In this document: positions 1-12,458 of the stretch, piece after piece
Layout of the letters: every line of letters begins with the position of its first letter
How positions within the stretch are numbered: the first letter of the stretch is position 1
Source: Nemophila menziesii
Lineage: Eukaryota > Streptophyta > Magnoliopsida > Boraginales > Hydrophyllaceae
Assembly: GCA_029959085.1 (NCBI GenBank)
Contig: JARWIR010000002.1
Location: 78,520,224 to 78,584,223 of the forward strand
Length of the DNA stretch: 64,000 bases
Direction of reading: 5' to 3'
Position numbers and translations under genes: made by a program
Notes under the pieces: generated by a model
Databases searched by the model: none
Told to the model about the DNA's origin: nothing
The model's input: the letters and a program-made list of their open reading frames with translations, nothing else

Positions 1-488
1 GAGATTGAATCAACGCTATTTCGGTGTCTATATCAGTGAACACCGTATGGAATACATGTCTCGACACATATTTTAAAGGGAGTTGACGATGGTTTTTTAT
101 AAGAATTTCGGCTAAACAAGTATGTATGCCTAATTTTCTAATCTTCCATTTTTTCTTGCTTGACAAAAATATCCCACGAAGATGCCACGAACACCCATCT
201 TTGAAATATCGACATTTACGTGTCACCAATGTACTGATGGATTGATTGCTCTTATATTTTTTCCCCTTCTTAATATTCCACCTATCCACCTCCATCAAAA
301 GTTATTCTTTCAATGCATACAACGCACCTAAAATAAACTTGCCTCTTCTCTCGAATGAATTATGTTGACTTGTTAACTAATCAGTAGATATTTCCTTATG
401 AACAATACTAATATCTTAACCATGTGGAATACCGAAATTTGGATTAAAATTATCATCTTCGATATGTACTTCTCAGTTCTCACTAGAA
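1..488 (-). pseudogene. MULE transposase fragment (N-terminal DNA-binding region), left window edge
   Basis: Minus-strand remnant of a Mutator-like transposase, the same segment as 5984-6471. It encodes the zinc-binding MuDR DNA-binding domain, with the pattern C..FKDGCSWHLRG, then W.IRK and HTC. It is cut at 488, where unrelated sequence begins, and continues off the left edge, where the DDE and SWIM parts are expected. It cannot be functional. Confidence 0.8.
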
Positions 489-1830
489 TAAATAAAAAGC
501 GCATAGGAAGTTGTTAGACGCGTACAAAACTCTTTCGACTCTCATTTTTTGGATAATTCTTTAACGTTGAATATATTTGTGAAATGAAGTTGATTTAAAG
601 TAGTTGAATATAGTGATACTATTTAATTTTTTCACGTGAATTTAGATTCTTATTAATTTAATTTTGATTCAAATTTTGTAAATGTTTACTAAATAGTGGT
701 TAAGGTTGTGCGAATGTTTAATTTTGAAAATTAAGGTTAAACTTTCAAAAAGAATGTGTGTCGTAAAAGGGGATATTATATCAGATTAAGATATGTTGAT
801 TAAACTCTTATGGATTGTGTTGTTTTGTTGTATTTCACAATGATTTAATTTAATATGGATTGACGAGTTACACAGGTACTTTTGATTTTATCCGACTTGT
901 TTCGGGAGTGCTTGTTTGCTAAAAGGCAAGGGAAAGTTTAAGGTTTGGGTTGGTAGATAAGGAAGAAGAGTATGATATCAAGGCTAAAGAGTTCAAGAAC
1001 ATTCTGCGAAGAAAGAAGTTGGCATAATAGTGTACGAAGAAGAAATTTCTCGTGAGGAAACTGATTTGGAGTCCGAGGGTAGTGATTAGCCCATGTGATC
1101 TAATGATGATGAGGAAAAAGAAGAAGAAAAAGGAGAATCCAACGACAAAGAAGAAGAAATGGTAGCTGAATTTGTTGTAATTATTAAATAAAAAAGAATT
1201 TATTCTATTAAATTCTTTCATGCATTTGTGAAATATAGAAAAGACTATGTGTATACTTATAATCCCACTTTAGAATTTGAGAAAAAAGTCATTGGAAATG
1301 ATTTAATATAATAAATTTCCTCTACTTGATAACGATATAATGACTCTTGATTGCAAATAAATGGTATTTATTTCAGACCGAAGTTACCAAGGCTTGGTCA
1401 ACAAAACAGTTGGCCTTTATGACCATTGAAGAGCATTTATCACAAGCCATTTATGAGCATTTATGTGACAGTTGTTTGTCTTTCCATTCTTCTATAAATA
1501 TTGAGTTTTTCCCTTGTATTCTTGAGAGAAGAGGAAAAACTATATTTGAGATAATGAAAAAACTATTATAGAGAGAATCAAAAAACAATTCTTTAAAACA
1601 AAATTTGTATACTATGTGGCAGTTTTTTTTTCTTGAATTTACATGTAAGTTTCATTATTTTCAAATCATTGCAATAGTTTAGTGTTACGTTTAATTGAGA
1701 ACTATTTGGTTTACTATTTTTTGGAATTCTATTTCTCTATTTTTTTAAACCAGTGATTGTTATTCAAACAATTTAAAAAGATATTTTAAAAAAAAAATGG
1801 GGTTTCCTATCTAGGAAGTTGCTTCATCAT
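489..1830 (+). other. Degenerate coding-like stretch of the array unit, no identified function
   Basis: Non-MULE part of the unit, repeated at 6472-7813 and 12459-13800. At 920-1190 the plus strand is GAA/AAG-rich and reads as acidic, lysine-rich peptide pieces (for example KAKEFKNILRRKKLA and SREETDLESEGSD) in several frames with stops. A short open frame at 1347-1571 (74 codons) recurs at 7330-7554 and 13317-13541 with only a few changes. These look like exon relics of a lost gene or element ORF. I do not recognise the family and see no complete gene. Confidence 0.4.
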
Positions 1831-2018
1831 TGAACGGAAAGTTCTTTTCTCGACATGACTATTATAGATATGATACTCCTAAACGTGCATCAAAACGCAA
1901 AACTACTCCACCTTTAACATATCGTTGCGAAATAGATCTAGAGTTTTCTGAAGAAGAGATCGATGACCTTTCTCCTATAGTCTTTGTGGTTCCAAGCTCG
2001 ACAAATACAAATTCTTGA
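1830..2018 (+). CDS. Short ORF running into the hairpin arm, unknown
   Basis: A 62-codon frame ending in SSTNTNS. Its 3' two thirds lie inside the left arm of the hairpin at 1899-2285, and the copy in unit 2 (7813-8001) is identical. In unit 3 a G-to-T change at about 13899 makes a TAA stop, so the frame is not maintained. It contains an acidic stretch (DLEFSEEEIDDL). It is probably a relic exon rather than a live gene, and no family was recognised. Confidence 0.2.
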   Translation: MNGKFFSRHDYYRYDTPKRASKRKTTPPLTYRCEIDLEFSEEEIDDLSPIVFVVPSSTNTNS

Positions 2019-2702
2019 TTTTTGTAACAATTTTGTGCTAAAGGGGTTGGGTATCCTTTATTAATAGGTTTATATAAAAGGTCATCGACGGATCATCTTG
2101 ATTTCATATTTATTTATGTTAATTTTTGTTCTATTTAATTGAATTTGAATGAATTACCTTTTCAGATTTGATTAATGCAATGTTATGTATCATTTGATTG
2201 CTTAAATAATTTTTAAGGTTGTTTACTTTTAAAATTAATAAGAAATTATGGAGAAAAAATCTTAAATCTCGTAGTTTATGGATGGAATTATGCAATGTTA
2301 TTGAAAAGTTTAAATATCCATCCATAAACCACCAAATTTAATCCATAATTTCGTATTAATTTTAAAACTAAAAAACCTTTAAAATTATTTAAGAAATCAA
2401 AAGATACATAACATTGCATATAATTAAACCTGAAAAGGTAATTTATTCAAATTCAACTAATAAATAGAACAACAATTAACATAAATAAATATGCAATCAA
2501 TATGATCCATCGATTACCTTTTATGTAAACCTATCAATAAGGGATGCCCAACCCCTTTAACGCAAAATTGTTATAATAATCAAGAATTTGTATTTGTTGA
2601 GCTTGGAACCACAAGGACGATAGGAGAAAGGTCAATGATCTCTTATTCAGAAAACTTTCAATCTATTTCGCAACCATATGTCAAAGGTGGCATAGTAGTT
2701 TT
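1899..2702. repeat. Long inverted repeat (hairpin), unit 1
   Basis: The left arm 1899-2285 and the right arm 2318-2702 are imperfect reverse complements with a 32-base spacer. The start of the left arm (AAAACTACTCCACC) pairs with the end of the right arm (GGTGGCATAGTAGTTTT). The centre pairs TTTATGGATGG with CCATCCATAAA. A transcript through it would fold into a near-continuous ~385-bp duplex. It may be a foldback element or an inverted duplication. Confidence 0.9.
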
Positions 2703-3399
2703 TTCCAATATGATGAGGTTTTACACTTTCTTGTCTAGTTTCAATGTTTTGCAATTTCTCGAGCTTTTATGCATGATTTTTGTGTTATTTGTGTAGCTCT
2801 TAGGTACTTGAAAACTAGAACACCTTGGGATGATGACAAGAAGTGAATAATCCAAGCTAACCCCTTAGTCATGGCAAAAAAAAATTAAACATATTTAAAA
2901 AGTGAAAGTTTGTGCCAGATTCTGAAAATGGATTTTTTGAGGTGCTACACGAGAGGTAGAAGGATTATGGAAGATCCATTTCAAATCTAGATATGATTTA
3001 AAGTCAATTACGCGTATCATTTGATGGTTCCCAATTAAGAGCGGAAACAAAAAAGTTATGTTAATTGCTGATGTCGTGGTTTGAACCAGAAATATCTTTA
3101 GTAAAACAGTTTTGGGGTGGGCTTTGTTGCTTAAAGAAAGAGAGAGGAAGAGAAGAAGGAGTTGGGAAGCTGTTCATACCATTTTAACCCTTCCCTTATC
3201 AGTTTTCAACAAGTAGTATATTATTCTTATTATGTTTTGTCTTATGAACATGAATATAGAATTATTAATTACTAGTTTTTGATTTCCTTCGTATGAACTA
3301 ATTATATTTTGATTGACAATAGCATTATGGTTTAAACCTTAGACTTGTTTTATACTTTTTTTGCATTTGGGAGTTGCCTTTACGTGAATAGTTTGTGAT

Positions 3400-4445
3400 T
3401 GCTTTGTATTTTGTGTTTGACCTAGGATTGTAGTCCTTACCATGCGCAAGTATAGGGATGCCCCTTTAGTAATTTGGACAGTCACCCTGGCAGGGGGAAG
3501 GGGGTAGGGGGTTCAATTATACAATACGACACATAATCGTTTAGTGTGCGGTAGTGATCTTGACGGACTTGCCAAACTAGATAGTCAATAGGGTTACATA
3601 CAACCACTGATCATTGTGCAGGGTCCCCTTACCCAAGTCCTCTGTTGGGTTGAGGTTGCTTCCTATGCTACCTTGACGAGATTTAAAAGGAATTTGGAAT
3701 CCCGGCTATTATTTTTTATCAAACAATTCTCCCTTAGACAACAAATGTAGAAACAAGGCTAGTGGGGCTTACTTACTAGTTCTCGAGCTAAACTCTCATA
3801 AATTTCTCTTCCGTGTTTCATCTTTTTATCTTTAATTTTAGTCTTAGTTTATTAATTTTTAACTGTTTAAGAATCTTAAAAACCATACAAATATTTTAGT
3901 GTCTTTGCGTATTGTTTTACCAACTCTTTCTAGCAGGGGCCGGTCCTGACATATTTGGGGCCCAAGGTGAATTTTGTAATAGGGCCCCTATATATTTATA
4001 TTGAAAATAATTATAAAAAAATCGAAAACTTTTTTTATAAAAAAATTATTAAGAGATAAGAATAGAACCTTGAATCTCTCATAAGAATATATATCACTTT
4101 ACCAATAAGCTAACTTATGATTCAGGCTATTTTACTGAGTTCAATTATATAACTATATATATGTATAAATATTTAATTTTTCTGAAACAGGGTCCTTGAA
4201 AATACCTAATTTTTGGGGGCCCAAGGCGGTTGCCTCCTGGGCCTATGCCCAAGACCGACCCTGCTTTCTAGTACACTTATTAAGAACACTATTGGCAAAC
4301 TTACTTTATAGTCCCTGAGATCGATGTCTGTTTTACTTACTTACTACTTGCTAACAATCTGTTCACTTCTGGAGAGTTCATCGTAGTTCTTCTGAGGTGT
4401 GTATGCTTTATTTATCATTTATTTATCACACCTTGGGCCCTACCA
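3400..4445 (-). mobile_element. Diverged LTR fragment (solo-LTR family), interrupted by hAT, unit 1
   Basis: Read on the minus strand, this matches the LTR family seen at 30590-32103, 53631-55249 and 59693-61230. The shared landmarks are TGGTAGGGCCCAAGGTGTGATAAA at the start (compare TGGTGTCGCCTAGG...GTGATAAA), GACTTGGGTAAGGGGACCC, GACTATCTAGTTTGGCAAG and ATCACTACCGCACACTA. The far end, expected to finish in CA, is not clear, and similarity fades beyond about 3400. A 330-bp hAT element sits inside it. Confidence 0.75.
3934..4263. mobile_element. Non-autonomous hAT element (330 bp), unit 1
   Basis: Begins CAGGGGCCGGTC and ends GACCGACCCTG, imperfect terminal inverted repeats of the hAT type. 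It is flanked by a perfect 8-bp target duplication, CTTTCTAG, at 3926-3933 and 4264-4271. GGGGCCCAAGG motifs lie just inside both ends. It has no coding capacity. It lies within the LTR fragment, so it inserted after that LTR and before the tandem amplification. Confidence 0.92.
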
Positions 4446-4744
4446 AGTTTCCCTTTTACCTTCCAACTATCGGTATTTCTTTATAAAAAATGCAATAAGG
4501 ATCATTGTATTATGAATTATACACAACATCAAATACTAACACTTTAATAAGTAAGTTTGATAATCATTACAAATTAATAGAAAGCATACATTGTTTACGA
4601 TTGTTATAGCTACATAGAAAAACTACAAGTTTTACGATTGTTCCCATATTAATAACATTTATCACATTTGTTATGACCACGAATTTCTCTATCATACATC
4701 TCGTTGTGTGATGATATTATCCTCCAACTTCTTGTAATTATTCT

Positions 4745-6471
4745 TTATTTGCACGCCACAACTTGTAAATAGTTGTATTCTGGGTAATCTAGCTTATCCA
4801 TAAGTGGCCTAAACTTTCTAGCGTACGGCGATATGTAAATTGTGGAGTGAAATACAGAGAAACATAAGATGTATGCGCTTGTCCGAGCGATTAACAAATA
4901 CAAATTAAATAGGTACAATGAAGATGAAACATTTCTCATTGTCCAAATGAATGTGATCTTAGTACCATGTGAAATACTAGCTTGTATATATTTAACGTGC
5001 AATAAACCATCCTCTGAATCGTAAAGTTCACTAGTGAACTTTTTAGCTTTTTCTTCACATTTGTGAAGCTCGGTCGTCAATTCTGGTGGCCTGAGACTGT
5101 TAAGAACCAATACTTTTGCTCCTTTCTCTCTCTCCACGATACAAAAGAGGAGACTATTCTACTAAATATTAACATTACAATGTATGTTACAGGCAACCCT
5201 CTCACCTCTTTCAACCCGTAATTGAATATCTCTCATAAATTAGTAGTCATGTTACCATACTGATATCCTCTATCTTATACAAGGCCCAAGGTTCCAAGGC
5301 ACGACTCTGGTCCAATCATTATATTTAACATCACTTAAAGCATAAAATATTGCGTCATAAAATCAAAGTCACCCTTAATAGCCTTGTATGTGATGGTTTT
5401 CAGATTTTTCTTTGCAATCACATTTTTTAACTTGTTATTTAGATTACTCGCCAAGTGACGCACACAAAATCATTGGACTCCAATAGGCTCTGGATATACT
5501 AAAGCAATTTCTTCCAAAATACCTTTAAGTCGGTCAGAGAGTACATATATTTTATGTTGCATAGCAACATATTCTTTTAGGCATCGAAGAAAAAAGCTCC
5601 ACGTATGTTTTGATTCACAATCGGCCAAGGCATAGCATAAAAGAAATAATTAATTATTCGAATCATATGCAACCAAAATTAGTAACTTCCTATCATATTT
5701 ATCATATAAATGGGTCTCATCAATACTAACAACATAAATCATATGTTTGAACCTTTTTAAACAAGCCCTAAAGGCACAAAAAATTATATTTTATTTTCCA
5801 CAACTGACTTGTATTCAAAACTGAACAATGGTTCCTGGGTTTGTGTAACACAAAGCACCAAAAAAACTCGTCAAAGAGGTAAAGGCAGGCTTATATGTTC
5901 CATATAAGTGTTCAAGTACTTTTTTGCTTAGTACGCCATGCCTTTCCCATATGAAATATAGTGGCCAGTATCTAAACGTGTCTGAGATTGAATCAACGCT
6001 ATTTCGGTGTCTATATCAGTGAACACCGTATGGAATACATGTCTCGACACATATTTTAAAGAGAGTTGACGATGGTTTTTTATAAGAATTTCGGCTAAAC
6101 AAGTATGTATGCCTAATTTTCTAATCTTCCATTTTTTCTTGCTTGACAAAAATATCCCACGAAGATGCCACGAACACCCATCTTTGAAATATCGACATTT
6201 ACGTGTCACCAATGTACTGATGGATTGATTGCTCTTATATTTTTTCCCCTTCTTAATATTCCACCTATCCACCTCCATCAAAAGTTATTCTTTCAATGCA
6301 TACAACGCACCTAAAATAAACTTGCCTCTTCTCTCGAATGAATTATGTTGACTTGTTAACTAATCAGTAGATATTTCCTTATGAACAATACTAATATCTT
6401 AACCATGTGGAATACCGAAATTTGGATTAAAATTATCATCTTCGATATGTACTTCTCAGTTCTCACTAGAA
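4745..6471 (-). pseudogene. MULE (Mutator-like) transposase, decayed, units 1/2
   Basis: Read on the minus strand from 6471 to 4745. First is a MuDR-type zinc-binding DNA-binding domain (6281-5928, motif C..FKDGCSWHLRG and HTC). Next is a DDE region at about 5900-5270 with the recognisable motifs SIDETHLYDKY, a W.FFLRCL stretch and LSDRLKGI. Last is a C-terminal region at 5137-4745 that resembles the SWIM-finger tail (LYDSEDGLLHVKY, AMRNVSSSLY-like). In-frame stops and frame changes interrupt the DDE and SWIM parts, and the N-terminus is replaced at 6471 by non-MULE sequence. It is a non-functional relic copied as part of the array. Confidence 0.82.
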
Positions 6472-7881
6472 TAAATAAAAAGCGCATAGGAAGTTGTTAG
6501 ACGCGTACAAAACTCTTTCGACTCTCATTTTTTGGATAATTCTTTAACGTTGAATATATTTGTGAAATGAAGTTGATTTAAAGTAGTTGAATATAGTGAT
6601 ACTATTTAATTTTTTCACGTGAATTTAGATTCTTATTAATTTAATTTTGATTCAAATTTTGTAAATGTTTACTAAATAGTGGTTAAGGTTGTGCGAATGT
6701 TTAATTTTGAAAATTAAGGTTAAACTTTCAAAAAGAATGTGTGTCGTAAAAGGGGATATTATATCAGATTAAGATATGTTGATTAAACTCTTATGGATTG
6801 TGTTGTTTTGTTGTATTTCACAATGATTTAATTTAATATGGATTGACGAGTTACACAGGTACTTTTGATTTTATCCGACTTGTTTCGGGAGTGCTTGTTC
6901 GCTAAAAGGCAAGGGAAAGTTTAAGGTTTGGGTTGGTAGATAAGGAAGAAGAGTGTGATATCAAGGCTAAAGAGTTCAAGAACATTCTGCGAAGAAAGAA
7001 GTTGGCATAATAGTGTACGAAGAAGAAATTTCTCGTGAGGAAACTGATTTGGAGTCCGAGGGTAGTGATTAGCCCATGTGATCTAATGATGATGAGGAAA
7101 AAGAAGAAGAAAAAGGAGAATCCAACGACAAAGAAGAAGAAATGGTAGCTGAATTTGTTGTAATTATTAAATAAAAAAGAATTTATTCTATTAAATTCTT
7201 TCATGCATTTGTGAAATATAGAAAAGACTATGTGTATACTTATAATCCCACTTTAGAATTTGAGAAAAAAGTCATTGGAAATGATTTAATATAATAAATT
7301 TCCTCTACTTGATAACGATATAATGACTCTTGATTGCAAATAAATGGTATTTATTTCAGACCGAAGTTACCAAGGCTTGGTCAACAAAACAGTTGGCCTT
7401 TATGACCATTGAAGAGCATTTATCACAAGCCATTTATGAGCATTTATGTGACAGTTGTTTGTCTTTCCATTCTTCTATAAATATTGAGTTTTTCCCTTGT
7501 ATTCTTGAGAGAAGAGGAAAAACTATATTTGAGATAATGAAAAAACTATTATAGAGAGAATCAAAAAACAATTCTTTAAAACAAAATTTGTATACTATGT
7601 GGCAGTTTTTTTTTCTTGAATTTACATGTAAGTTTCATTATTTTCAAATCATTGCAATAGTTTAGTGTTACGTTTAATTGAGAACTATTTGGTTTACTAT
7701 TTTTTGGAATTCTATTTCTCTATTTTTTTAAACCAGTGATTGTTATTCAAACAATTTAAAAAGATATTTTAAAAAAAAAATGGGGTTTCCTATCTAGGAA
7801 GTTGCTTCATCATTGAACGGAAAGTTCTTTTCTCGACATGACTATTATAGATATGATACTCCTAAACGTGCATCAAAACGC

Positions 7882-8687
7882 AAAACTACTCCACCTTTAA
7901 CATATCGTTGCGAAATAGATCTAGAGTTTTCTGAAGAAGAGATCGATGACCTTTCTCCTATAGTCTTTGTGGTTCCAAGCTCGACAAATACAAATTCTTG
8001 ATTTTTGTAACAATTTTGTGCTAAAGGGGTTGGGTATCCTTTATTAATAGGTTTATATAAAAGGTCATCGACGGATCATCTTGATTTCATATTTATTTAT
8101 GTTAATTTTTGTTCTATTTAGTTGAATTTGAATGAATTACCTTTTCAGATTTGATTATATGCAATGTTATGTATCATTTGATTGCTTAAATAATTTTTAA
8201 GGTTGTTTACTTTTAAAATTAATAAGAAATTATGGAGAAAAAAATCTTAAATCTGGTAGTTTATGGATGGAATTATGCAATGTTATTGAAAAGTTTAAAT
8301 ATCCATCCATAAACCACCAAATTTAATCCATAATTTCGTATTAATTTTAAAACTAAAAAACCTTTAAAATTATTTAAGAAATCAAAAGATACATAACATT
8401 GCATATAATTAAACCTGAAAAGGTAATTTATTCAAATTCAACTAATAAATAGAACAACAATTAACATAAATAAATATGCAATCAATATGATCCATCGATT
8501 ACCTTTTATGTAAACCTATCAATAAGGGATGCCCAACCCCTTTAACGCAAAATTGTTATAATAATCAAGAATTTGTATTTGTTGAGCTTGGAACCACAAG
8601 GACGATAGGAGAAAGGTCAATGATCTCTTATTCAGAAAACTTTCAATCTATTTCGCAACCATATGTCAAAGGTGGCATAGTAGTTTT
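7882..8687. repeat. Long inverted repeat (hairpin), unit 2
   Basis: Same structure as in unit 1, with arms 7882-8270 and 8303-8687. The arms differ from unit 1 by a few bases only. Confidence 0.9.
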
Positions 8688-9384
8688 TTCCAATATGATG
8701 AGGTTTTACACTTTCTTGTCTAGTTTCAATGTTTTGCAATTTCTCGAGCTTTTATGCATGATTTTTGTGTTATTTGTGTAGCTCTTAGGTACTTGAAAAC
8801 TAGAACACCTTGGGATGATGACAAGAAGTGAATAATCCAAGCTAACCCCTTAGTCATGGCAAAAAAAAATTAAACATATTTAAAAAGTGAAAGTTTGTGC
8901 CAGATTCTGAAAATGGATTTTTTGAGGTGCTACACGAGATGTAGAAGGATTATGGAAGATCCATTTCAAATCTAGATATGATTTAAAGTCAATTACGCGT
9001 ATCATTTGATGGTTCCCAATTAATAGCGGAAACAAAAAAGTTATGTTAATTGCTGATGTCGTGGTTTGAACCAGAAATATCTTTAGTAAAACAGTTTTGG
9101 GGTGGGCTTTGTTGCTTAAAGAAAGAGAGAGGAAGAGAAGAAGGAGTTGGGAAGCTGTTCATACCATTTTAACCCTTCCCTTATCAGTTTTCAACAAGTA
9201 GTATATTATTCTTATTATGTTTTGTCTTATGAACATGAATATAGAATTATTAATTACTAGTTTTTGATTTCCTTCGTATGAACTAATTATATTTTGATTG
9301 ACAATAGCATTATGGTTTAAACCTTAGACTTGTTTTATACTTTTTTTGCATTTGGGAGTTGCCTTTACGTGAATAGTTTGTGAT

Positions 9385-10430
9385 TGCTTTGTATTTTGTG
9401 TTTGACCTAGGATTGTAGTCCTTACCATGCGCAAGTATAGGGATGCCCCTTTAGTAATTTGGACAGTCACCCTGGCAGGGGGAAGGGGGTAGGGGGTTCA
9501 ATTATACAATACGACACATAATCGTTTAGTGTGCGGTAGTGATCTTGACGGACTTGCCAAACTAGATAGTCAATAGGGTTACATACAACCACTGATCATT
9601 GTGCAGGGTCCCCTTACCCAAGTCCTCTGTTGGGTTGAGGTTGCTTCCTATGCTACCTTGACGAGATTTAAAAGGAATTTGGAATCCCGGCTATTATTTT
9701 TTATCAAACAATTCTCCCTTAGACAACAAATGTAGAAACAAGGCTAGTGGGGCTTACTTACTAGTTCTCGAGCTAAACTCTCATAAATTTCTCTTCCGTG
9801 TTTCATCTTTTTATCTTTAATTTTAGTCTTAGTTTATTAATTTTTAACTGTTTAAGAATCTTAAAAACCATACAAATATTTTAGTGTCTTTGCGTATTGT
9901 TTTACCAACTCTTTCTAGCAGGGGCCGGTCCTGACATATTTGGGGCCCAAGGTGAATTTTGTAATAGGGCCCCTATATATTTATATTGAAAATAATTATA
10001 AAAAAATCGAAAACTTTTTTTATAAAAAAATTATTAAGAGATAAGAATAGAACCTTGAATCTCTCATACGAAAATATATCACTTTACCAATAAGCTAACT
10101 TATGATTCAGGCTATTTTACTGAGTTCAATTATATAACTATATATATGTATAAATATTTAATTTTTCTGAAACAGGGTCCTTGAAAATACCTAATTTTTG
10201 GGGGCCCAAGGCGGTTGCCTCCTGGGCCTATGCCCAAGACCGACCCTGCTTTCTAGTACACTTATTAAGAACACTATTGGCAAACTTACTTTATAGTCCC
10301 TGAGATCGATGTCTGTTTTACTTACTTACTACTTGCTAACAATCTGTTCACTTCTGGAGAGTTCATCGTAGTTCTTCTGAGGTGTGTATGCTTTATTTAT
10401 CATTTATTTATCACACCTTGGGCCCTACCA
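9385..10430 (-). mobile_element. Diverged LTR fragment, unit 2
   Basis: Unit 2 copy of the LTR fragment described at 3400-4445, with the same landmarks and the same nested hAT insertion. Confidence 0.75.
9919..10248. mobile_element. Non-autonomous hAT element, unit 2
   Basis: Same element and same CTTTCTAG duplication (9911-9918 and 10249-10256) as in unit 1. It was copied with the unit rather than inserted independently. Confidence 0.92.
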
Positions 10431-10731
10431 AGTTTTTCCCTTTTACCTTCCAACTATCGGTATTTCTATATAAAAAATGCAATAAGGATCATTGTATTAT
10501 GAATTATACACAACATCAAATACTAACACTTTAATAAGTAAGTTTGATAATCATTACAAATTAATAGAAAGCATACATTGTTTACGATTGTTATAGCTAC
10601 ATAGAAAAACTACAAGTTTTACGATTGTTCCCATATTAATAACATTTATCACATTTGTTATGACCACGAATTTCTCTATCATACATCTCGTTGTGTGATG
10701 ATATTATCCTCCAACTTCTTGTAATTATTCT

Positions 10732-12458
10732 TTATTTGCACGCCACAACTTGTAAATCGTTGTATTCTGGGTAATCTAGCTTATCCATAAGTGGCCTAAA
10801 CTTTCCAGCGTACGGCGATATGTAAATTGTGGAGTGAAATACAGAGAAACATAAGGTGTATGCGCTTGTCCGAGCGATTAACAAATACAAATTAAATAGG
10901 TACAATGAAGATGAAACATTTCTCATTGTCCAAATGAATGTGATCTTAGTACCATGTGAAATACTAGCTTGTATATATTTAACGTGCAATAAACCATCCT
11001 CTGAATCGTAAAGTTCACTAGTGAACTTTTTAGCTTTTTCTTCACATTTGTGAAGCTCGGTCGTCAATTCTGGTGGCCTGAGACTGTTAAGAACCAATAC
11101 TTTTGCTCCTTTCTCTCTATCCACGATACAAAAGAGGAGACTATTCTACTAAATATTAACATTACAATGTATGTTACAGGCAACCCTCTCACCTCTTTCA
11201 ACCCGTAATTGAATACCTCTCATAAATTAGTAGTCATGTTACCATACTGATATCCTCTATCTTATACAAGGCCCAAGGTTCCAAGGCACGACTCTGGTCC
11301 AATCATTATATTTAACATCACTTAAAGCATAAAATATTGCGTCATAAAATCAAAGTCACCCTTAATAGCCTTGTATGTGATGGTTTTCAGATTTTTCTTT
11401 GCAATCACATTTTTTAACTTGTTATTTAGATTACTCGCCAAGTGACGCACACAAAATCATTGGACTCCAATAGGCTCTGGATATACTAAAGCAATTTCTT
11501 CCAAAATACATTTAAGTCGGTCAGAGAGTACACATATTTTATGTTGCATAGCAACATATTCTTTTAGGCATCGAAGAAAAAAGCTCCACGTATGTTTTGA
11601 TTCACAATCGGCCAAGGCATAGCATAAAAGAAATAATTAATTATTCGAATCATACGCAACCAAAATTAGTAACTTCCTATCATATTTATCATATAAATGG
11701 GTCTCATCAATACTAACAACATAAATCATATGTTTGAACCTTTTTAAATCAGCCCTAAAGGCACAAAAAATTATATTTTATTTTCCACAACTGACTTGTA
11801 TTCAAAACTGAACAATGGTTCCTGGGTTTGTGTAACACAAAGCACCAAAAAAACTCGTCAAAGAGGTAAAGGCAGGCTCATATGTTCCATATAATTGTTC
11901 AAGTACTTTTTTGCTTAGTACGCCATGCCTTTCCCATATGAAATATAGTGTCCAGTATCTAAACGTGTCTGAGATTGAATCAACGCTATTTCGGTGTCTA
12001 TATCAGTGAACACCGTATGGAATACATGTCTCGACACATATTTTAAAGAGAGTTGACGATGGTTTTTTATAAGAATTTCGGCTAAACAAGTATGTATGCC
12101 TAATTTTCTAATCTTCCATTTTTTCTTGCTTGACAAAAATATCCCACGAAGATGCCACGAACACCCATCTTTGAAATATCGACATTTACGTGTCACCAAT
12201 GTACTGATGGATTGATTGCTCTTATATTTTTTCCCCTTCTTAATATTCCACCTATCCACCTCCATCAAAAGTTATTCTTTCAATGCATACAATGCACCTA
12301 AAATAAACTTGCCTCTTCTCTCGAATGAATTATGTTGACTTGTTAACTAATCAGTAGATATTTCCTTATGAACAATACTAATATCTTCAACATGTGGAAT
12401 ACCGAAATTTGGATTAAAATTATCATCGTCGATATGTACTTCTCCGTTCTCACTAGAA
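10732..12458 (-). pseudogene. MULE transposase, decayed, units 2/3
   Basis: Same arrangement as the copy at 4745-6471: DNA-binding domain at 12268-11915, a stop-interrupted DDE region, and a SWIM-like tail at 11124-10732. It ends at the same breakpoint (12458). Small substitutions separate it from the other copies (for example D for E at residue 2 of the tail ORF). Confidence 0.8.

Larger units (their letters stand above)
1..5983. repeat. Tandem array unit, copy 1 (about 5.98 kb)
   Basis: The sequence starting at position 1 recurs almost unchanged at 5984, 11971 and 17957, so a unit of about 5,985 bp is repeated head to tail. Copies differ by scattered single bases and 1-4 base indels, so the amplification is recent. 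In order, the unit holds a MULE transposase piece (1-488, minus), degenerate coding-like sequence, a long hairpin (1899-2702), an LTR fragment with a nested hAT element (about 3400-4445), and the C-terminal and central part of the MULE transposase (4745-5983, minus). The left end of the array lies outside the window, so the copy number is unknown. Confidence 0.97.
5984..11970. repeat. Tandem array unit, copy 2
   Basis: Second full copy, 5,987 bp. It matches copy 1 throughout with the same internal parts: MULE piece, hairpin 7882-8687, LTR fragment about 9385-10430 and hAT element 9919-10248. Copies 1 and 2 share base variants near the MULE junction (6380-6471) that differ from copies 3 and 4, so these two are the closest relatives in the array. 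Confidence 0.97.

Noticed and set aside
919..1221. 100-codon Phe-rich minus-strand frame, repeated at 6902 and 12889
   Set aside because: It is the complement of a GAA/AAG-rich acidic-coding stretch. The low-complexity FFFF runs and lack of domain features show it is a shadow frame.
3069..4445. Complete LTR with TGATGTC at 3069 as its end in the array unit
   Set aside because: The bases after TGATGTC do not follow the LTR family and no matching 5-bp duplication is present, so only the part from about 3400 is claimed.
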